This document shows, piece by piece, positions 35,677-44,325 of a DNA stretch of 64,000 nt (position 1 is the first letter of the stretch; the number at the start of each line of letters is the position of its first letter). The notes beneath the pieces are model-generated. The model was given only the letters and a program-made list of their open reading frames with translations, did not search any database and was not told where the DNA came from. This stretch comes from an uncultured Ilumatobacter sp. (lineage in GTDB: Bacteria > Actinomycetota > Acidimicrobiia > Acidimicrobiales > Ilumatobacteraceae): the NCBI GenBank assembly GCA_905480335.1, contig CAJQPY010000028.1, positions 55,634 to 119,633 on the forward strand, written 5' to 3'. The position numbers were made by a program, and so were the translations under genes.

Positions 35677-36698
35677 CAGACGATTTCGGTGAAGCTGGTG
35701 TTGAGGCCCGAACCAATACCCATACACAAGACGCGCTCGCCGACTTCAATTTGATCCTGGAACGATGCAAGCGTGATCGGGATTGCGGCCGGACCGACGT
35801 TGCCGTAGTCCGGAAACGTACGCGGGCAGCGGTCAGGGTCGATACCAAGCCGCTCGCACAGCAAGTTGGTGTGGCGCTGGCTGACCTGATGCACGATGTA
35901 ATGGTCCATCCCAACTTCCCAGTCGAAATCGTGGCCACTGTGCTTCCACGCAGCTTCGGCGAGATCAAGCCCAGCGATCATCAGGCCATGGGAGTCTGTG
36001 CGCATACGATCGAGATCACCGATGCAAAGCTCGTTGTGCTGTGTTGCACTCCGTGCAATCCCGCCGACTAGGCGATGCGCGTCAGGATGCCGGTCAAGCC
36101 GACACAAAACAGCGGCAGCGGCACCGGAGCCGAGCGTGAGGGAGGCGAACTCGGCGAACACGTCGTTGGCTGTTGCGTCAGGTCGCTGCAGCCTCTCAAT
36201 CGTGGTCTGTTGCGTATACCGGCTGCCCTCTCCGTCGACGATCAGGGCGTAGTCGATCGAGCCGGCGTCGATGGCGGCGGCGGCGATCTGCATGCCATTG
36301 ATGAAGCCGAGGCAGGCGTTACCGACGTCAAAGTTGAGGCAGCTGGAGGCCAGCGCTAGCTCGTTGTGCACTGCGCATGCGACCGACGGCTCCAGATGGT
36401 CCTTGCACACCGAGGTGGAGATCAACATGCCGATCTTGTCAGGGTCGATGCCCGACTGATCGAGTGCTGCGCGTCCGGCGCGCGCTGCGGACTGGTCAAA
36501 CGTGACGCCCTCGGGCCACCAGCGGCGCGCTTCGATCCCTGCAAGATCGGCGAGAATTCCGGCACTGAGCCCGGTTCTTTCATACGTTTCGGCGAGCTGC
36601 TCGTCGATCCATGCAGAGGTCACGATTTCGGGGGCCTCAACAGCGGCAATCGTCAAAACGCCCACGTTACGGTGCGTCATTACCGAATTTGCTGCCAT
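35673..36698 (-). CDS. oleA: Head-to-head acyl condensing thiolase OleA
   Basis: Thiolase-fold enzyme joining two fatty acyl-CoAs to a 2-alkyl-3-ketoacid, the first step of long-chain olefin synthesis. The 341-aa protein matches OleA closely. LEPS carries the general-base Glu, the nucleophile Cys is in NACLGFINGM, the His is in HQVSQRHT, the Asn in YGNVGPAAIP, and the end reads GIGSGLN. The ESVS-type and FabH-like generic motifs are replaced by these OleA forms. ATG at 36698 is set by AAAGGA seven bases upstream; an upstream in-frame ATG is rejected. It leads the oleA-oleBC-oleD operon. Confidence 0.93.
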   Translation of the reverse strand: MAANSVMTHRNVGVLTIAAVEAPEIVTSAWIDEQLAETYERTGLSAGILADLAGIEARRWWPEGVTFDQSAARAGRAALDQSGIDPDKIGMLISTSVCKDHLEPSVACAVHNELALASSCLNFDVGNACLGFINGMQIAAAAIDAGSIDYALIVDGEGSRYTQQTTIERLQRPDATANDVFAEFASLTLGSGAAAAVLCRLDRHPDAHRLVGGIARSATQHNELCIGDLDRMRTDSHGLMIAGLDLAEAAWKHSGHDFDWEVGMDHYIVHQVSQRHTNLLCERLGIDPDRCPRTFPDYGNVGPAAIPITLASFQDQIEVGERVLCMGIGSGLNTSFTEIVW

Positions 36699-37086
36699 CT
36701 GAAATCCTTTCACTGTGCACATTGCGTCGACTGTGCCTCACCCTAGGCGATCATGATCGTTGTGACATGGTGGTGGCTACACACGACACGACGGACTCCG
36801 CGCCACTAAGGAAGAGCCACACGAGACTCGTCAGCGAACAGACCGGTCGGATTTCTGATCGGCCCGAGCAGACGGCAGGCCAAATCTGGACAGACGACTT
36901 CTTGAGCGCTTGAGACGAGGGCGACAGCCCGTTGCGGATGATCTTGCGAGCGCCGACGTTACCTCTCAGGAGCACGACGAAACCCTCAATAGAGTCGTGG
37001 AGTTCAATACCGTCGTGGAGTTGAGGTCGTCAACTCTCTGCGGTTCGGCGCTCACGTGCGGCACCACCGGCGTTGACGCGCGTCTT
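36699..37086. other. Upstream region of the ole operon; no gene seen
   Basis: No coding frame convinces here. It must contain the oleA promoter. An 11-bp direct repeat (GTCGTGGAGTT) occurs at 36994-37004 and 37012-37022 with an 18-bp period, a possible regulator site, though it lies some 300 bp from the oleA start. Confidence 0.4.
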
Positions 37087-37629
37087 TTAATCAAACGGCC
37101 GCATTCCTGCTTCGTGCAGGGCCGATATAGCGAAATACCCGAGAAAAGCAGTTTGCGCAATCATCATGGCCAGACGAGAAATGTTAAGCTTTCCATTTTT
37201 TCGGTCAATTGCAACAAGAATAGCGACTTGAAAAAAGTAGATAGCGTACGCAAGCACAAAGGCGGCAACTGCTGAAGTGCCCCAGTCAAAGTGAACGGCG
37301 GCTATTGCCGGCAGGCCGATCGCGAGGTTTGCAAAACCAGTTTCAATTTGAAAGTTGTTACGTTCGCCAGAATTCCAACCCATTCGAATCGCATCGCTTC
37401 GATGGAACAGAGAATGACGAATCATCGAAATGATGCCGACGACGCCCACTGACAAAATCGCAACCGGCTTTACGGCATTTTCGGCTTCGTTTGACGTAAA
37501 CGCTAAGAAGTATCCGAGACCGCCAACGACCCAGGTGGCGACCATCAGCCAGTGAGACAGACGGGGATCGGATAGTCCATGCAATGACGTAGGCTCCGCG
37601 GTCGGCGTTGGATCTGGAGAGATACTCAC
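37087..37629 (-). CDS. Small multi-pass membrane protein, DUF6790-like
   Basis: A protein of about 180 aa with four predicted membrane helices, starting near LSHWLMVATWVVGGLGYFLA. The segment NNFQIETGFANLAIGL resembles the conserved core of small DUF6790-type membrane proteins, and FHRSDAIRMGW is a polar loop. GTG at 37629 gives MSISPDPT; the frame is open 21 codons more. Its 3' part is clearly AT-richer than the surrounding genes, with codons ending in A or T, which suggests horizontal origin. It stands alone between two empty stretches. Function is unknown. Confidence 0.6.
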   Translation of the reverse strand: MSISPDPTPTAEPTSLHGLSDPRLSHWLMVATWVVGGLGYFLAFTSNEAENAVKPVAILSVGVVGIISMIRHSLFHRSDAIRMGWNSGERNNFQIETGFANLAIGLPAIAAVHFDWGTSAVAAFVLAYAIYFFQVAILVAIDRKNGKLNISRLAMMIAQTAFLGYFAISALHEAGMRPFD

Positions 37630-38259
37630 TTCGCCAGCATTGCACACCGGAAGCGGCTTGCTCCTACTGTCGAGACGCCAAAACCCGCGCACAATCGAAA
37701 GCCGGGGCTCATGAAATCGACACTCCAGCTCCGATAGGTAGTGCTGGATTGCCAGCTCGGATCGGCGGTTAGTCGTTATCTTGAAGTGTCGATGCGGGCC
37801 GACGGACTAGACGCCGATGGGAATTGAGAGCGCATTGGGCTTCCACGGGGAGCTGGTCTTGACTGGCTAGGGCCCGGACAAGCCCTGGCCACCATTCCCC
37901 CGCATCTCGCTTCTAACAGAGCAGATTCGGTTTACTGAAACAGGCGACCGGTACCGAACCCGTGATCTCCACCTCGGCAGGGGCCACAAAAATCATCAAA
38001 CTGGAATCATGTTGGAACGATCATTGTCTAACCCGCGGTGAGCGCCGCAACAGCAACCCGGCACGCCCGAGAAATGACTGACCGATTACTGCTCTCACAC
38101 GCGTCAGCATCTCTGGAGTCAGCATTTCCACGAGCCCCTCAGAGATCGGCCGGCCGCAGGCCGACAAACTTGAAAGTCTAAATACTCCCCATACTTGACC
38201 TGCTGCTCAATCTCGGCGTACTAGACGGCCGCAAAACGTGTATGCCAACTCGGTCGCTT
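37630..38259. other. Gene-poor stretch with a tRNA-like remnant
   Basis: About 630 bases without a supported gene between the membrane protein and the HAD phosphatase. It contains the tRNA-like fragment at 37946-37982 (listed separately). Nothing else recognisable was seen. Confidence 0.5.
37946..37982 (-). pseudogene. Degenerate tRNA 3'-half remnant (Gly-like)
   Basis: Thirty-seven bases here match 29 positions of the T-arm, variable loop and anticodon 3' arm of the intact tRNA-Gly at 40129-40204 without a gap, in the same orientation; the anticodon position also reads GCC. Outside this stretch similarity ends. It may be an old attachment-site copy left by an integrated element, or a relic of a lost tRNA. 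General tRNA conservation explains part of the match. Confidence 0.4.
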
Positions 38260-39165
38260 TCAGGGAAACACGCGCGTCCAGTCGTTGGCTACGCTCACTT
38301 TCAGCCATCCCAGGCGATCTGCGACATCCGTGATCGGTTCGTTTTCGGCAGTTGTCTCGGCGCGGCCTGCGTAGGCGAATTCGCGGTCGGCGTCATCGTG
38401 CTCGATGAGAATCGCTAGTCCCGGCTGGGGCCCCGCAAGCGCGTATTCGAGCATCGCCTGATCGCCAGCCGTATTTCCGGCCGCCAAGATCGGACGTCGT
38501 CCGATCTGCGTTTGAATGTGCTCAACCTTAGCGTCCTTGTCGTTGAGTTTCCCGTGCGTCGCCGACTTGCGCACAAGCGACGGTCGGCCCTGATCATCAC
38601 GGATGAACTCGTATCCGATCAGGGTGCCGACAACGAGCTCAGGTGGAATGCCATACAAAGACTCACTAATTGCTCGGACGAACTCAGTCCCCCCACCCGT
38701 GACGACGCCGACGGTGAATTCAAGAGCTCTGAGTTCTTCCAAAAGTTCCAGCATGGGCTGAAACACGAGACCTTCGAGTCCAGCGCCCAAAGTGGGGTGC
38801 TTGTAACTATTTCTAAAATCGACCGCCAGCGCCGCGAACTGCTCCGGCGTGAGGCCATCCAAGAGAGATGCAAGTGAGCCCAGGAGTCGCTCGAGCCCAA
38901 TATCATCCATCGCCGCCGCATCATGCGAGAGCAAAGCGGCAAACTCAGGCCGTTCTCGAAGCGTCGGGTCAGACGCGGCTTGTCGGGTCAGTGTGTCGAC
39001 GAAGAAGTCGAGTTGCAGGTACGTCGGCCGCTCCGTCCAGAGGGTCCCGTCGTTGTCGAAACAGGCAACACGGTCGGCCACCGGTACCGATTTTAGATCG
39101 TCGAGATAGGTGATGAGTCGCTCCCGCGTTTGCCCTGGGCGCCACGATGGAAGCCGATCAGTCAT
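38260..39165 (-). CDS. HAD-superfamily hydrolase (phosphatase-like)
   Basis: A 301-aa cytoplasmic HAD enzyme. Motif I is ACFDNDGTLW near 33-42, motif II GVVTGGG, a conserved Lys region at SATHGKLNDKDA, and motif III/IV GNTAGDQAML near 240. The lineage resembles phosphoserine-phosphatase-like HAD proteins with a helical cap. The nucleophile (first Asp) and the second Asp are both present, so it should be active. AGGAGA sits just upstream of ATG 39165 and fixes the start; the frame is open 117 codons further without family similarity. Substrate is unknown. It lies in the sparse 36.7-40.2 kb stretch. Confidence 0.85.
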   Translation of the reverse strand: MTDRLPSWRPGQTRERLITYLDDLKSVPVADRVACFDNDGTLWTERPTYLQLDFFVDTLTRQAASDPTLRERPEFAALLSHDAAAMDDIGLERLLGSLASLLDGLTPEQFAALAVDFRNSYKHPTLGAGLEGLVFQPMLELLEELRALEFTVGVVTGGGTEFVRAISESLYGIPPELVVGTLIGYEFIRDDQGRPSLVRKSATHGKLNDKDAKVEHIQTQIGRRPILAAGNTAGDQAMLEYALAGPQPGLAILIEHDDADREFAYAGRAETTAENEPITDVADRLGWLKVSVANDWTRVFP

Positions 39166-40072
39166 GTCAATCTCCTGTCGTTTGTTTTTTCGAATGGTAT
39201 CCGCTGCCCAGTTGCAAACGCACCGAAGCCCGACAGGAGAAATCTGAGCGTCGACCCGTCTGCGGCCAGTTAAGCGAGTCAACGAAGCCATAGCAGGCAT
39301 CGTCAAAACGGCATCAGTAGTGCCCAGCACTATGTCGAGGTCATACTCGTTGACGGAGAAAAGGTTGACATTGTTTGGCCTTCTCTCAGAGCGCCACTCA
39401 GTGTTCGTACAGAAGTTAGGGAACGCAGGAGCAGTCTTCCCCCACCCCTTCCACTCTTCCCGACGTCTAGAAAATGCCACCAGGAGCCAAGCTGCCTCGT
39501 CTGAGGAAATAGTCACACAGCATCGAGGTGGCGCCTACTTCCTCTGTGTTCTGATAGCGCCTTAGTTTTCTCCATCAATGCACCCACCAAAAGATTCGAA
39601 GGTGGATGCTTCTTGGCGTCTTGGTCTTGAGAGACACAGGCAGCCCTCAGTGAGGGCCGAGTAATCCTGGCTCGTTTGGTCCGGATCTTTCTGAGAGCTG
39701 TCGGGCTCTGATGAGCCCGAGTTCAGTCGGTGCCACAAAACTTCGGAAAGGATAAGCGTTCTCGTAGAGGCCTCTATCGAAATTACCTGACGCCCTAATC
39801 GCCCGTACAGCATTTCGACCGGCACGAGCAGACGGCCACTCTCGGTAAGCAACGTAGGTGTCGGCCAGAGCCAAGGTGACGCTGTTGCGTCCATCCTCAG
39901 AGCATCAGTCACGGTACCGATCGACCTCCAGACAGGGGTTACGGATAGTCCGCAAAGCCTCAAAACGTATGGCCCGATCGTGCTTTCCCTGTCTGCACAA
40001 GACCGTCAAATCATCACCTTAATGTGGTCATACCCACCACCTTAAGGTGATTCTGTTGCGGCACTCCCTGAC
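39166..40072. other. 900-bp stretch without a supported gene
   Basis: Minus-strand ORFs of 134 and 76 codons exist at 39562-39963 and 39647-39874 in different frames, but neither has a recognisable motif or ribosome site. It ends at the terminator of tRNA-Gly. It may be decayed accessory DNA. Confidence 0.4.
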
Positions 40073-40121
40073 AAAAAAAGCCCCGGCACTTCACCGTAGA
40101 AGGTTGTCTGCCAGGGCTTTT
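40073..40121 (-). terminator. Rho-independent terminator of tRNA-Gly
   Basis: Read on the minus strand, AAAGCCCTGGCA pairs with TGCCGGGGCTTT (one mismatch/wobble) across a loop of about 20 bases, and a run of seven T follows. It lies 8 bp past the tRNA-Gly 3' end. Confidence 0.75.
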
Positions 40122-40128
40122 AGTGGTC

Positions 40129-40204
40129 TGGAGCGGATGACCGGGATCGAACCGGCGACCTTCACCTTGGCAAGGTGACGCTCTACCAACTGAGCCACAT
40201 CCGC
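40129..40204 (-). tRNA. tRNA-Gly (anticodon GCC), CCA encoded
   Basis: Minus-strand cloverleaf: acceptor GCGGATG/CATCCGC, D-arm GGCTCAGTTGGTAGAGC, anticodon stem TCACC/GGTGA with loop TTGCCAA, T-arm with GGTTCGATCCCG. Discriminator U and an encoded CCA follow. A T-tailed hairpin lies just downstream. Confidence 0.95.
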
Positions 40205-40344
40205 GAGAGAGCCGCATGATAGCGGCTGATCGGTGCCCGGCAACCCCGATGATGAGCGCATCGCTGAATAGGTACTTCCTGATCGAGTCCAAGATGCATC
40301 ACGCATGAGTCGACCGCCTTGCAGGCAGTGCACAGTGACGGCAA

Positions 40345-41145
40345 TCAGGGCCGCCGGAAGCGCTGGAGCTGACGGCGGCCCGTCCTGAGGCTCCCGCGCT
40401 CGCCGACGTTGGCGTCATCGACTTCGAGTTCGGTGTCGGTGTCAGTGCCGAGCTCAGTGTCAGCGTCGAATTCGACATCCGCCGCCAGCGAAACCCCTGT
40501 CGTGTCCAAGTCATCGCCCGGTACGCCGACTTTATCGACGGCTTCGATGTGCTCAAGGCCGTCGGCAGTCTCATCGTCCAAATCGATTTCCGCCGTGTCG
40601 GAGACAATTGCCGCCGAGTCCTCAAGCTGATCATCTGACGAATCGGCTATTCCGGCGATCACAACATTTGATCTGTCTACACCGACAGGATCGACGAGGA
40701 GCTCACTAGGCGCCGCATCTGTTGCACCGACAGCACAGGGGTCAACTTCGACATCTGAGGTGTCATCTGAGGTGTCATCTGAGGTGTCGTCGACGTCCAC
40801 GAGATCGCTAAAACCGACCGGCGGGCGACTTGAACCAAAGTCCATATCGACCACCGGTTCCGCTACCTCCGGGTGCACTGGAAGTGCTCCGGCCGGCCGC
40901 GAGGCATCTAGCGCCCTGCGCTGGGCTGCCGGATCCTGCTTTCGCCACGAGCGCGTCTCCATTTCCTCGAGCGGAGCGAAGAGTTCGAGCTCTGCGCGGG
41001 TTCGACTCCAGAGCCACCCGACCAATGTCGCCAGGGCAATGCCGAGCATGATCAGTAGCACGACGGCGATGTAGACGGTTCTTGTCGCCGAGGGGTCACC
41101 AACCACTGTTGGTGCCGCGGAAGGAAGGCGGGCAATTGTTGACAC
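40345..41145 (-). CDS. Single-pass membrane protein with long acidic C-terminal tail
   Basis: A 266-aa protein with one N-terminal helix (about 20-42, RTVYIAVVLLIMLGIALATLVGWLW) followed by a basic-to-acidic transition. The remaining 220 residues are rich in Asp, Glu, Thr and Val and probably disordered, containing three DDTS-type repeats and TDTDTELEVDD. The very end switches to RRQLQRFRRP, a strongly basic patch. GTG at 41145 is assumed; the longer open frame is antisense-like sequence over fpg. No family is recognised. It lies downstream of fpg on the same strand. Confidence 0.6.
   Translation of the reverse strand: MSTIARLPSAAPTVVGDPSATRTVYIAVVLLIMLGIALATLVGWLWSRTRAELELFAPLEEMETRSWRKQDPAAQRRALDASRPAGALPVHPEVAEPVVDMDFGSSRPPVGFSDLVDVDDTSDDTSDDTSDVEVDPCAVGATDAAPSELLVDPVGVDRSNVVIAGIADSSDDQLEDSAAIVSDTAEIDLDDETADGLEHIEAVDKVGVPGDDLDTTGVSLAADVEFDADTELGTDTDTELEVDDANVGERGSLRTGRRQLQRFRRP
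40752..40787 (-). repeat. Three perfect 12-bp tandem repeats inside a gene
   Basis: The unit CATCTGAGGTGT is repeated three times without change and encodes the DTSD repeats of the acidic membrane protein. The perfect match at DNA level suggests recent expansion. Confidence 0.9.
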
Positions 41146-41221
41146 TACTTGACGATTCTGCCAGCTCGACGCCGAAATACACCTGTGCGATGCGGGAACG
41201 GCGCCGAACGCGAACAAACGA

Positions 41222-41998
41222 TCATTGCTGATGCCGCTCGCACCACACGGCGGTGCGACCGTTGATTGAGGCACGGCGAAGATTCCCGCCGTCGAGCGGA
41301 CATGACCCGGCCTCGGCGCGAACATTGGGCGAGAGCTCACCGCATGTCGAACCGCCGGCGACCAGCATGATCTGAAGACGTTCGCGACATGCAGCGCTGA
41401 TCGCCTCCAGCTCGAGCTCGCGCAACGAGTCGACAGAACGCGTTGGAGCCACCCCGGACCAGAAGAGGACCTCATCGGCACAGAGATTGCCTAACCCCGC
41501 CACAACGTGTTGATCGAGTAGCGCTGTCTTCACGGCGATCCGCCGCCGCTTGAACGCACTCGCGAGCTCCGATGCGGTGACTGTGAACAAGTCAGGCCCC
41601 AGGCGCGAAAGGTCACGATCAAGGCTGATCCGTCCGAGACGGCGCGGATCGTTCATCCGCAGCGCTGGCCCTTGCCGCATCATCGGAACCGTTTCGAGCC
41701 GCAACCGGTCCCACTCCTTACGATCAGCCCCGGATGCGTATTGCAGACGCTCGATGGGCGATCGACCGTCGACGACCAGTCGCCCGGTCATACCGAAGTG
41801 CAGGCCCAGCACCGGCCCCTCGGTGCCGACCAGGAGCACCTTGCCGCGCCGGCGGACGCTTCGGATGACAGCACCAACGAGTTCGTCGGCGAGTCCAACA
41901 GGGGCGACCCGCTCATCGCACCACACCGGACCAATTTCGCGTCCGATTAACGATTGGGCACTCCGGCACCAGATCTCGGCTTCCAGACCCTCTGGCAT
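41222..41998 (-). CDS. Fpg/Nei-family DNA glycosylase with altered zinc finger
   Basis: Base-excision repair glycosylase/AP lyase of 258 aa. The start must be ATG at 41998, since MPEG places the catalytic Pro2 and Glu3 at the N-terminus; five extra residues in the longer frame would destroy this. Other family features are LGLHFGMTGRL, the RLGRISL region, and the helix-two-turn-helix DQHVVAGLGNLCADEVLF. The C-terminal zinc finger is unusual: the CxxC...CxxC ligands read C-x2-D...C-x2-H (CPLD, CERH). Whether it acts on oxidised purines (Fpg) or pyrimidines (Nei) is not clear. Confidence 0.87.
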   Translation of the reverse strand: MPEGLEAEIWCRSAQSLIGREIGPVWCDERVAPVGLADELVGAVIRSVRRRGKVLLVGTEGPVLGLHFGMTGRLVVDGRSPIERLQYASGADRKEWDRLRLETVPMMRQGPALRMNDPRRLGRISLDRDLSRLGPDLFTVTASELASAFKRRRIAVKTALLDQHVVAGLGNLCADEVLFWSGVAPTRSVDSLRELELEAISAACRERLQIMLVAGGSTCGELSPNVRAEAGSCPLDGGNLRRASINGRTAVWCERHQQ

Positions 41999-42027
41999 CG
42001 AAATCGAAAACACTCAGTCGTGACGAC

Positions 42028-43212
42028 TCAGAGGACGGACTTGCTGATGTTGCCAAGGAACCGGTCGAGCGGTTCAGCGATCTGGTCACCATTAATCAGG
42101 AACGCGTCGTGGCCGTGCGGGGAGTTTATTTCGTGGTATTCGCTGGGGACGCCGTTGCGTTTGACCGCATCATGGATCTGTTGCTGCTGATAAACCGGAT
42201 AGAGCATGTCGCTCCAGATCCCAACCGTCATCGTCGGCATCCGGACGCGCGCCATCGCTTGCTCCAGGGACCCGCGCCCGCGCGCAACGTCGTGGAGATC
42301 CATTGCCTTGCCGATCGCCAGGTAGCTATTCGCATCAAAGCGGCGCACTATCTTGGTGCCGTGATGCTCGAGGTAACGCTCAACCTCGTATTGCTGCCAC
42401 ATGCCGAGAATGTCGCCCACTTCCGGTCGGCCAGAGAAATCGCGGCCAAATCGGTCAGTTAAGACGTTGTCACTGCGGAACGTCACCTGAGCGATCTGGC
42501 GAGCAATCGACAATCCGACTCCCGGGCCATCACCGGGTTCGGCCTCGTAGTAGTCGCCGCCACGCCACTTGGGATCCAATCGAATTGCCTGGCGACCGAT
42601 ACCGCCCCATGCGATCTGCTGCGCCGTCGCCTGCATACACGTCGCGATCGGAACAACCGAGCGCACGCGTCGTGGATACATAACGGCCCACTCAAGCGCC
42701 TGCATTCCGCCCATAGACCCGCCGATGACCGACATCCACCGAGCGACGCCAAGGTGCTCGCCGAGGCGAGCCTGCGCCCGGACCATGTCGCGAATGGTCA
42801 CCACCGGGAACCGTGAACCGTAGGGCATCCCATCATCGCGGCATAGCGAGGCCGGTCCCGTCGAACCCTGGCAGCCGCCCAGCACGTTCGCGCACACGAC
42901 GAAGTAACGATCGGTGTCAATCGGGAGTCCCGGACCGACCATCGAGTTCCACCAGCCGGCATCACCGTGTCCCCGACCAGCTGGACCAGCGGCGTGACTG
43001 TCACCAGTCCAAGCGTGGCATAGCAGCACAGCGTTCGCTCCTGCTGCATCGAGTGTTCCCCACGTCTCATAGGCGATCGTGACGTCAGCGAGGGTCGCCC
43101 CTGAGTCAAGCGCGAAACGCCGATCGATCGCAAAGGTAAAGAACTGACGCTGGCCTGCAGGGTCGCCCGGCATCCAGGCCCCGGTCACCGGGAAAGGGTC
43201 GGTCGTCGTCAT
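42028..43212 (-). CDS. metX: Homoserine O-acetyltransferase
   Basis: Acylates homoserine for methionine synthesis. The 394-aa alpha/beta hydrolase has the MetX motifs: LLCHAWTGDSHAAG, NVLGGCQGSTGPAS, the nucleophile elbow GGSMGGMQALEWA with its Ser, and the catalytic Asp and His in GIWSDMLYP and SPHGHDAFL. ATG at 43212 (MTTTDPF) is preferred over a TTG 11 codons earlier. No other methionine gene is adjacent. The short leader was checked for a SAM riboswitch without a convincing match. Confidence 0.93.
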   Translation of the reverse strand: MTTTDPFPVTGAWMPGDPAGQRQFFTFAIDRRFALDSGATLADVTIAYETWGTLDAAGANAVLLCHAWTGDSHAAGPAGRGHGDAGWWNSMVGPGLPIDTDRYFVVCANVLGGCQGSTGPASLCRDDGMPYGSRFPVVTIRDMVRAQARLGEHLGVARWMSVIGGSMGGMQALEWAVMYPRRVRSVVPIATCMQATAQQIAWGGIGRQAIRLDPKWRGGDYYEAEPGDGPGVGLSIARQIAQVTFRSDNVLTDRFGRDFSGRPEVGDILGMWQQYEVERYLEHHGTKIVRRFDANSYLAIGKAMDLHDVARGRGSLEQAMARVRMPTMTVGIWSDMLYPVYQQQQIHDAVKRNGVPSEYHEINSPHGHDAFLINGDQIAEPLDRFLGNISKSVL

Positions 43213-43333
43213 CGCAATGGCTGCTCCGGTCGCTGAGCCGGGCAATGTGACCCGAGCGCAACGTGCCTAGTGACAGACCGTAGCAGCAGCATCGACGCAG
43301 AACGGGGCCAGTTCATCACCAACCGACGATCGG

Positions 43334-43843
43334 CTAGTTCGCAATGCGGCCGAGAACCGGCTGGGCCAAGCGCAAGCGCTGTTCGAATCCGGCTTCGTAC
43401 GGCAGAAAGCCGTTGCGGTCCGGGTACAGCAGCTGAACCATATCGAGCGGCTCGTCCCGGAACCACGAAACCGCCGTAGCGAAGTGCGCTGCTGCACGAC
43501 CTGGGTCAATCGGAGCGAACACGCACCGAAGCTCGTTGTCGAGCAGACCAACCAGTTCCGGACCGAGGGGGATTGCGGTACCACCTCGGCATGCGTCGGC
43601 AACCAGTGTGACCAAGCCATTAGCTGCCGCTGGCGCAAGCCCGAAGACGGCCACGTCCGGGAAGTTGACAGCTGCACGCATCCCAATCGAATAGGCACAC
43701 GCTGCGGTGGGCGGATCGGTCGACGGATCGGCAGCAATGGTCTCGAGCGCCCACCCATGCGTCTCGATCATCCATTCGATCTTGTCGATGCCGCTCATGG
43801 ACCCGAATTTGTTAGCCAGATGATCCTCGGGATGATTCCGCAT
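43334..43843 (-). CDS. DUF4262-type protein
   Basis: A 169-aa protein whose core, HGWALETI ... ACAYSIGM ... FPDVAVFGLA and a later SWFRDEPLDMVQLLYPD, fits the DUF4262 pattern (aromatic-Gly-Trp start, aYtiGl motif, then a hydrophobic strand). The role of this family is unknown. ATG at 43798 (MSGIDKIEW) is an alternative start that would trim 15 residues. It is 120 bp upstream of metX on the same strand. Confidence 0.7.
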   Translation of the reverse strand: MRNHPEDHLANKFGSMSGIDKIEWMIETHGWALETIAADPSTDPPTAACAYSIGMRAAVNFPDVAVFGLAPAAANGLVTLVADACRGGTAIPLGPELVGLLDNELRCVFAPIDPGRAAAHFATAVSWFRDEPLDMVQLLYPDRNGFLPYEAGFEQRLRLAQPVLGRIAN

Positions 43844-44325
43844 GTAACCAGTCTCGCAGCCCAGCAGTCACTCTCCGCAGACCTCCAACTCGCAATCACG
43901 CCGCGGATAAACGACCAGCGAACGACAACTGAGCATTGTTGCCCGGCCAGCACCAGCGGACTGTCACGCAACATCATGAGGCCAAGGCGAACGGCACCGA
44001 CAACATACGGCACCAACAACATGATGAACCCCAGGAGTGGTGTTGCCCGGAGAAACGCAACCCAACTCCGACAGGGGCGACCGAACCGAGGACCCGGGTC
44101 CCTATCGGTCCGAACGGAAGGGTTCGAGATCCTCGCATTGTTGATTCGAAGCGACAGCTTCGGTTTGCATGCTCGACAAGATCAGCGCATTCCCGCACTC
44201 ATCCAATACGACACGACCGTTACTCCCAACGGTACAACTTCACCCACTCTGAGATCGAACCAGGACGGTTCGGGAAGACTCTCGTGACGTACTGCGGCCC
44301 CCGGGGGTCAACATCGCCAGGTTGC
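43844..44325. other. Gap of about 480 bp, no supported gene
   Basis: A hydrophobic minus-strand ORF (43795-44022) overlaps the 5' end of the DUF4262 gene but has no ribosome site. Short inverted repeats are present (ACCGTT-ACTCCC-AACGGT at 44216-44233, a 12-bp palindrome GGACCCGGGTCC near 44091), without a clear role. Confidence 0.4.

Noticed and set aside
36751..36975. 74-codon minus-strand ORF upstream of oleA
   Set aside because: No recognisable motif or ribosome site; it is located in the ole promoter side and looks like chance coding.
39166..39516. N-terminal extension of the HAD phosphatase by 117 codons
   Set aside because: AGGAGA sits directly before ATG 39165 and the extension has no HAD-family features.
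40752..40787. Short repeats as a CRISPR-like array
   Set aside because: They are contiguous 12-bp units without spacers and lie inside a coding frame.
43213..43333. SAM riboswitch before metX
   Set aside because: The 120-bp leader contains GC-rich inverted repeats, but I could not fit it to the SAM-I, SAM-II or SAM-IV core patterns.
43795..44022. 75-codon hydrophobic ORF overlapping the DUF4262 gene
   Set aside because: Hydrophobic translation alone is weak evidence; no ribosome site was seen and it overlaps a better supported gene.
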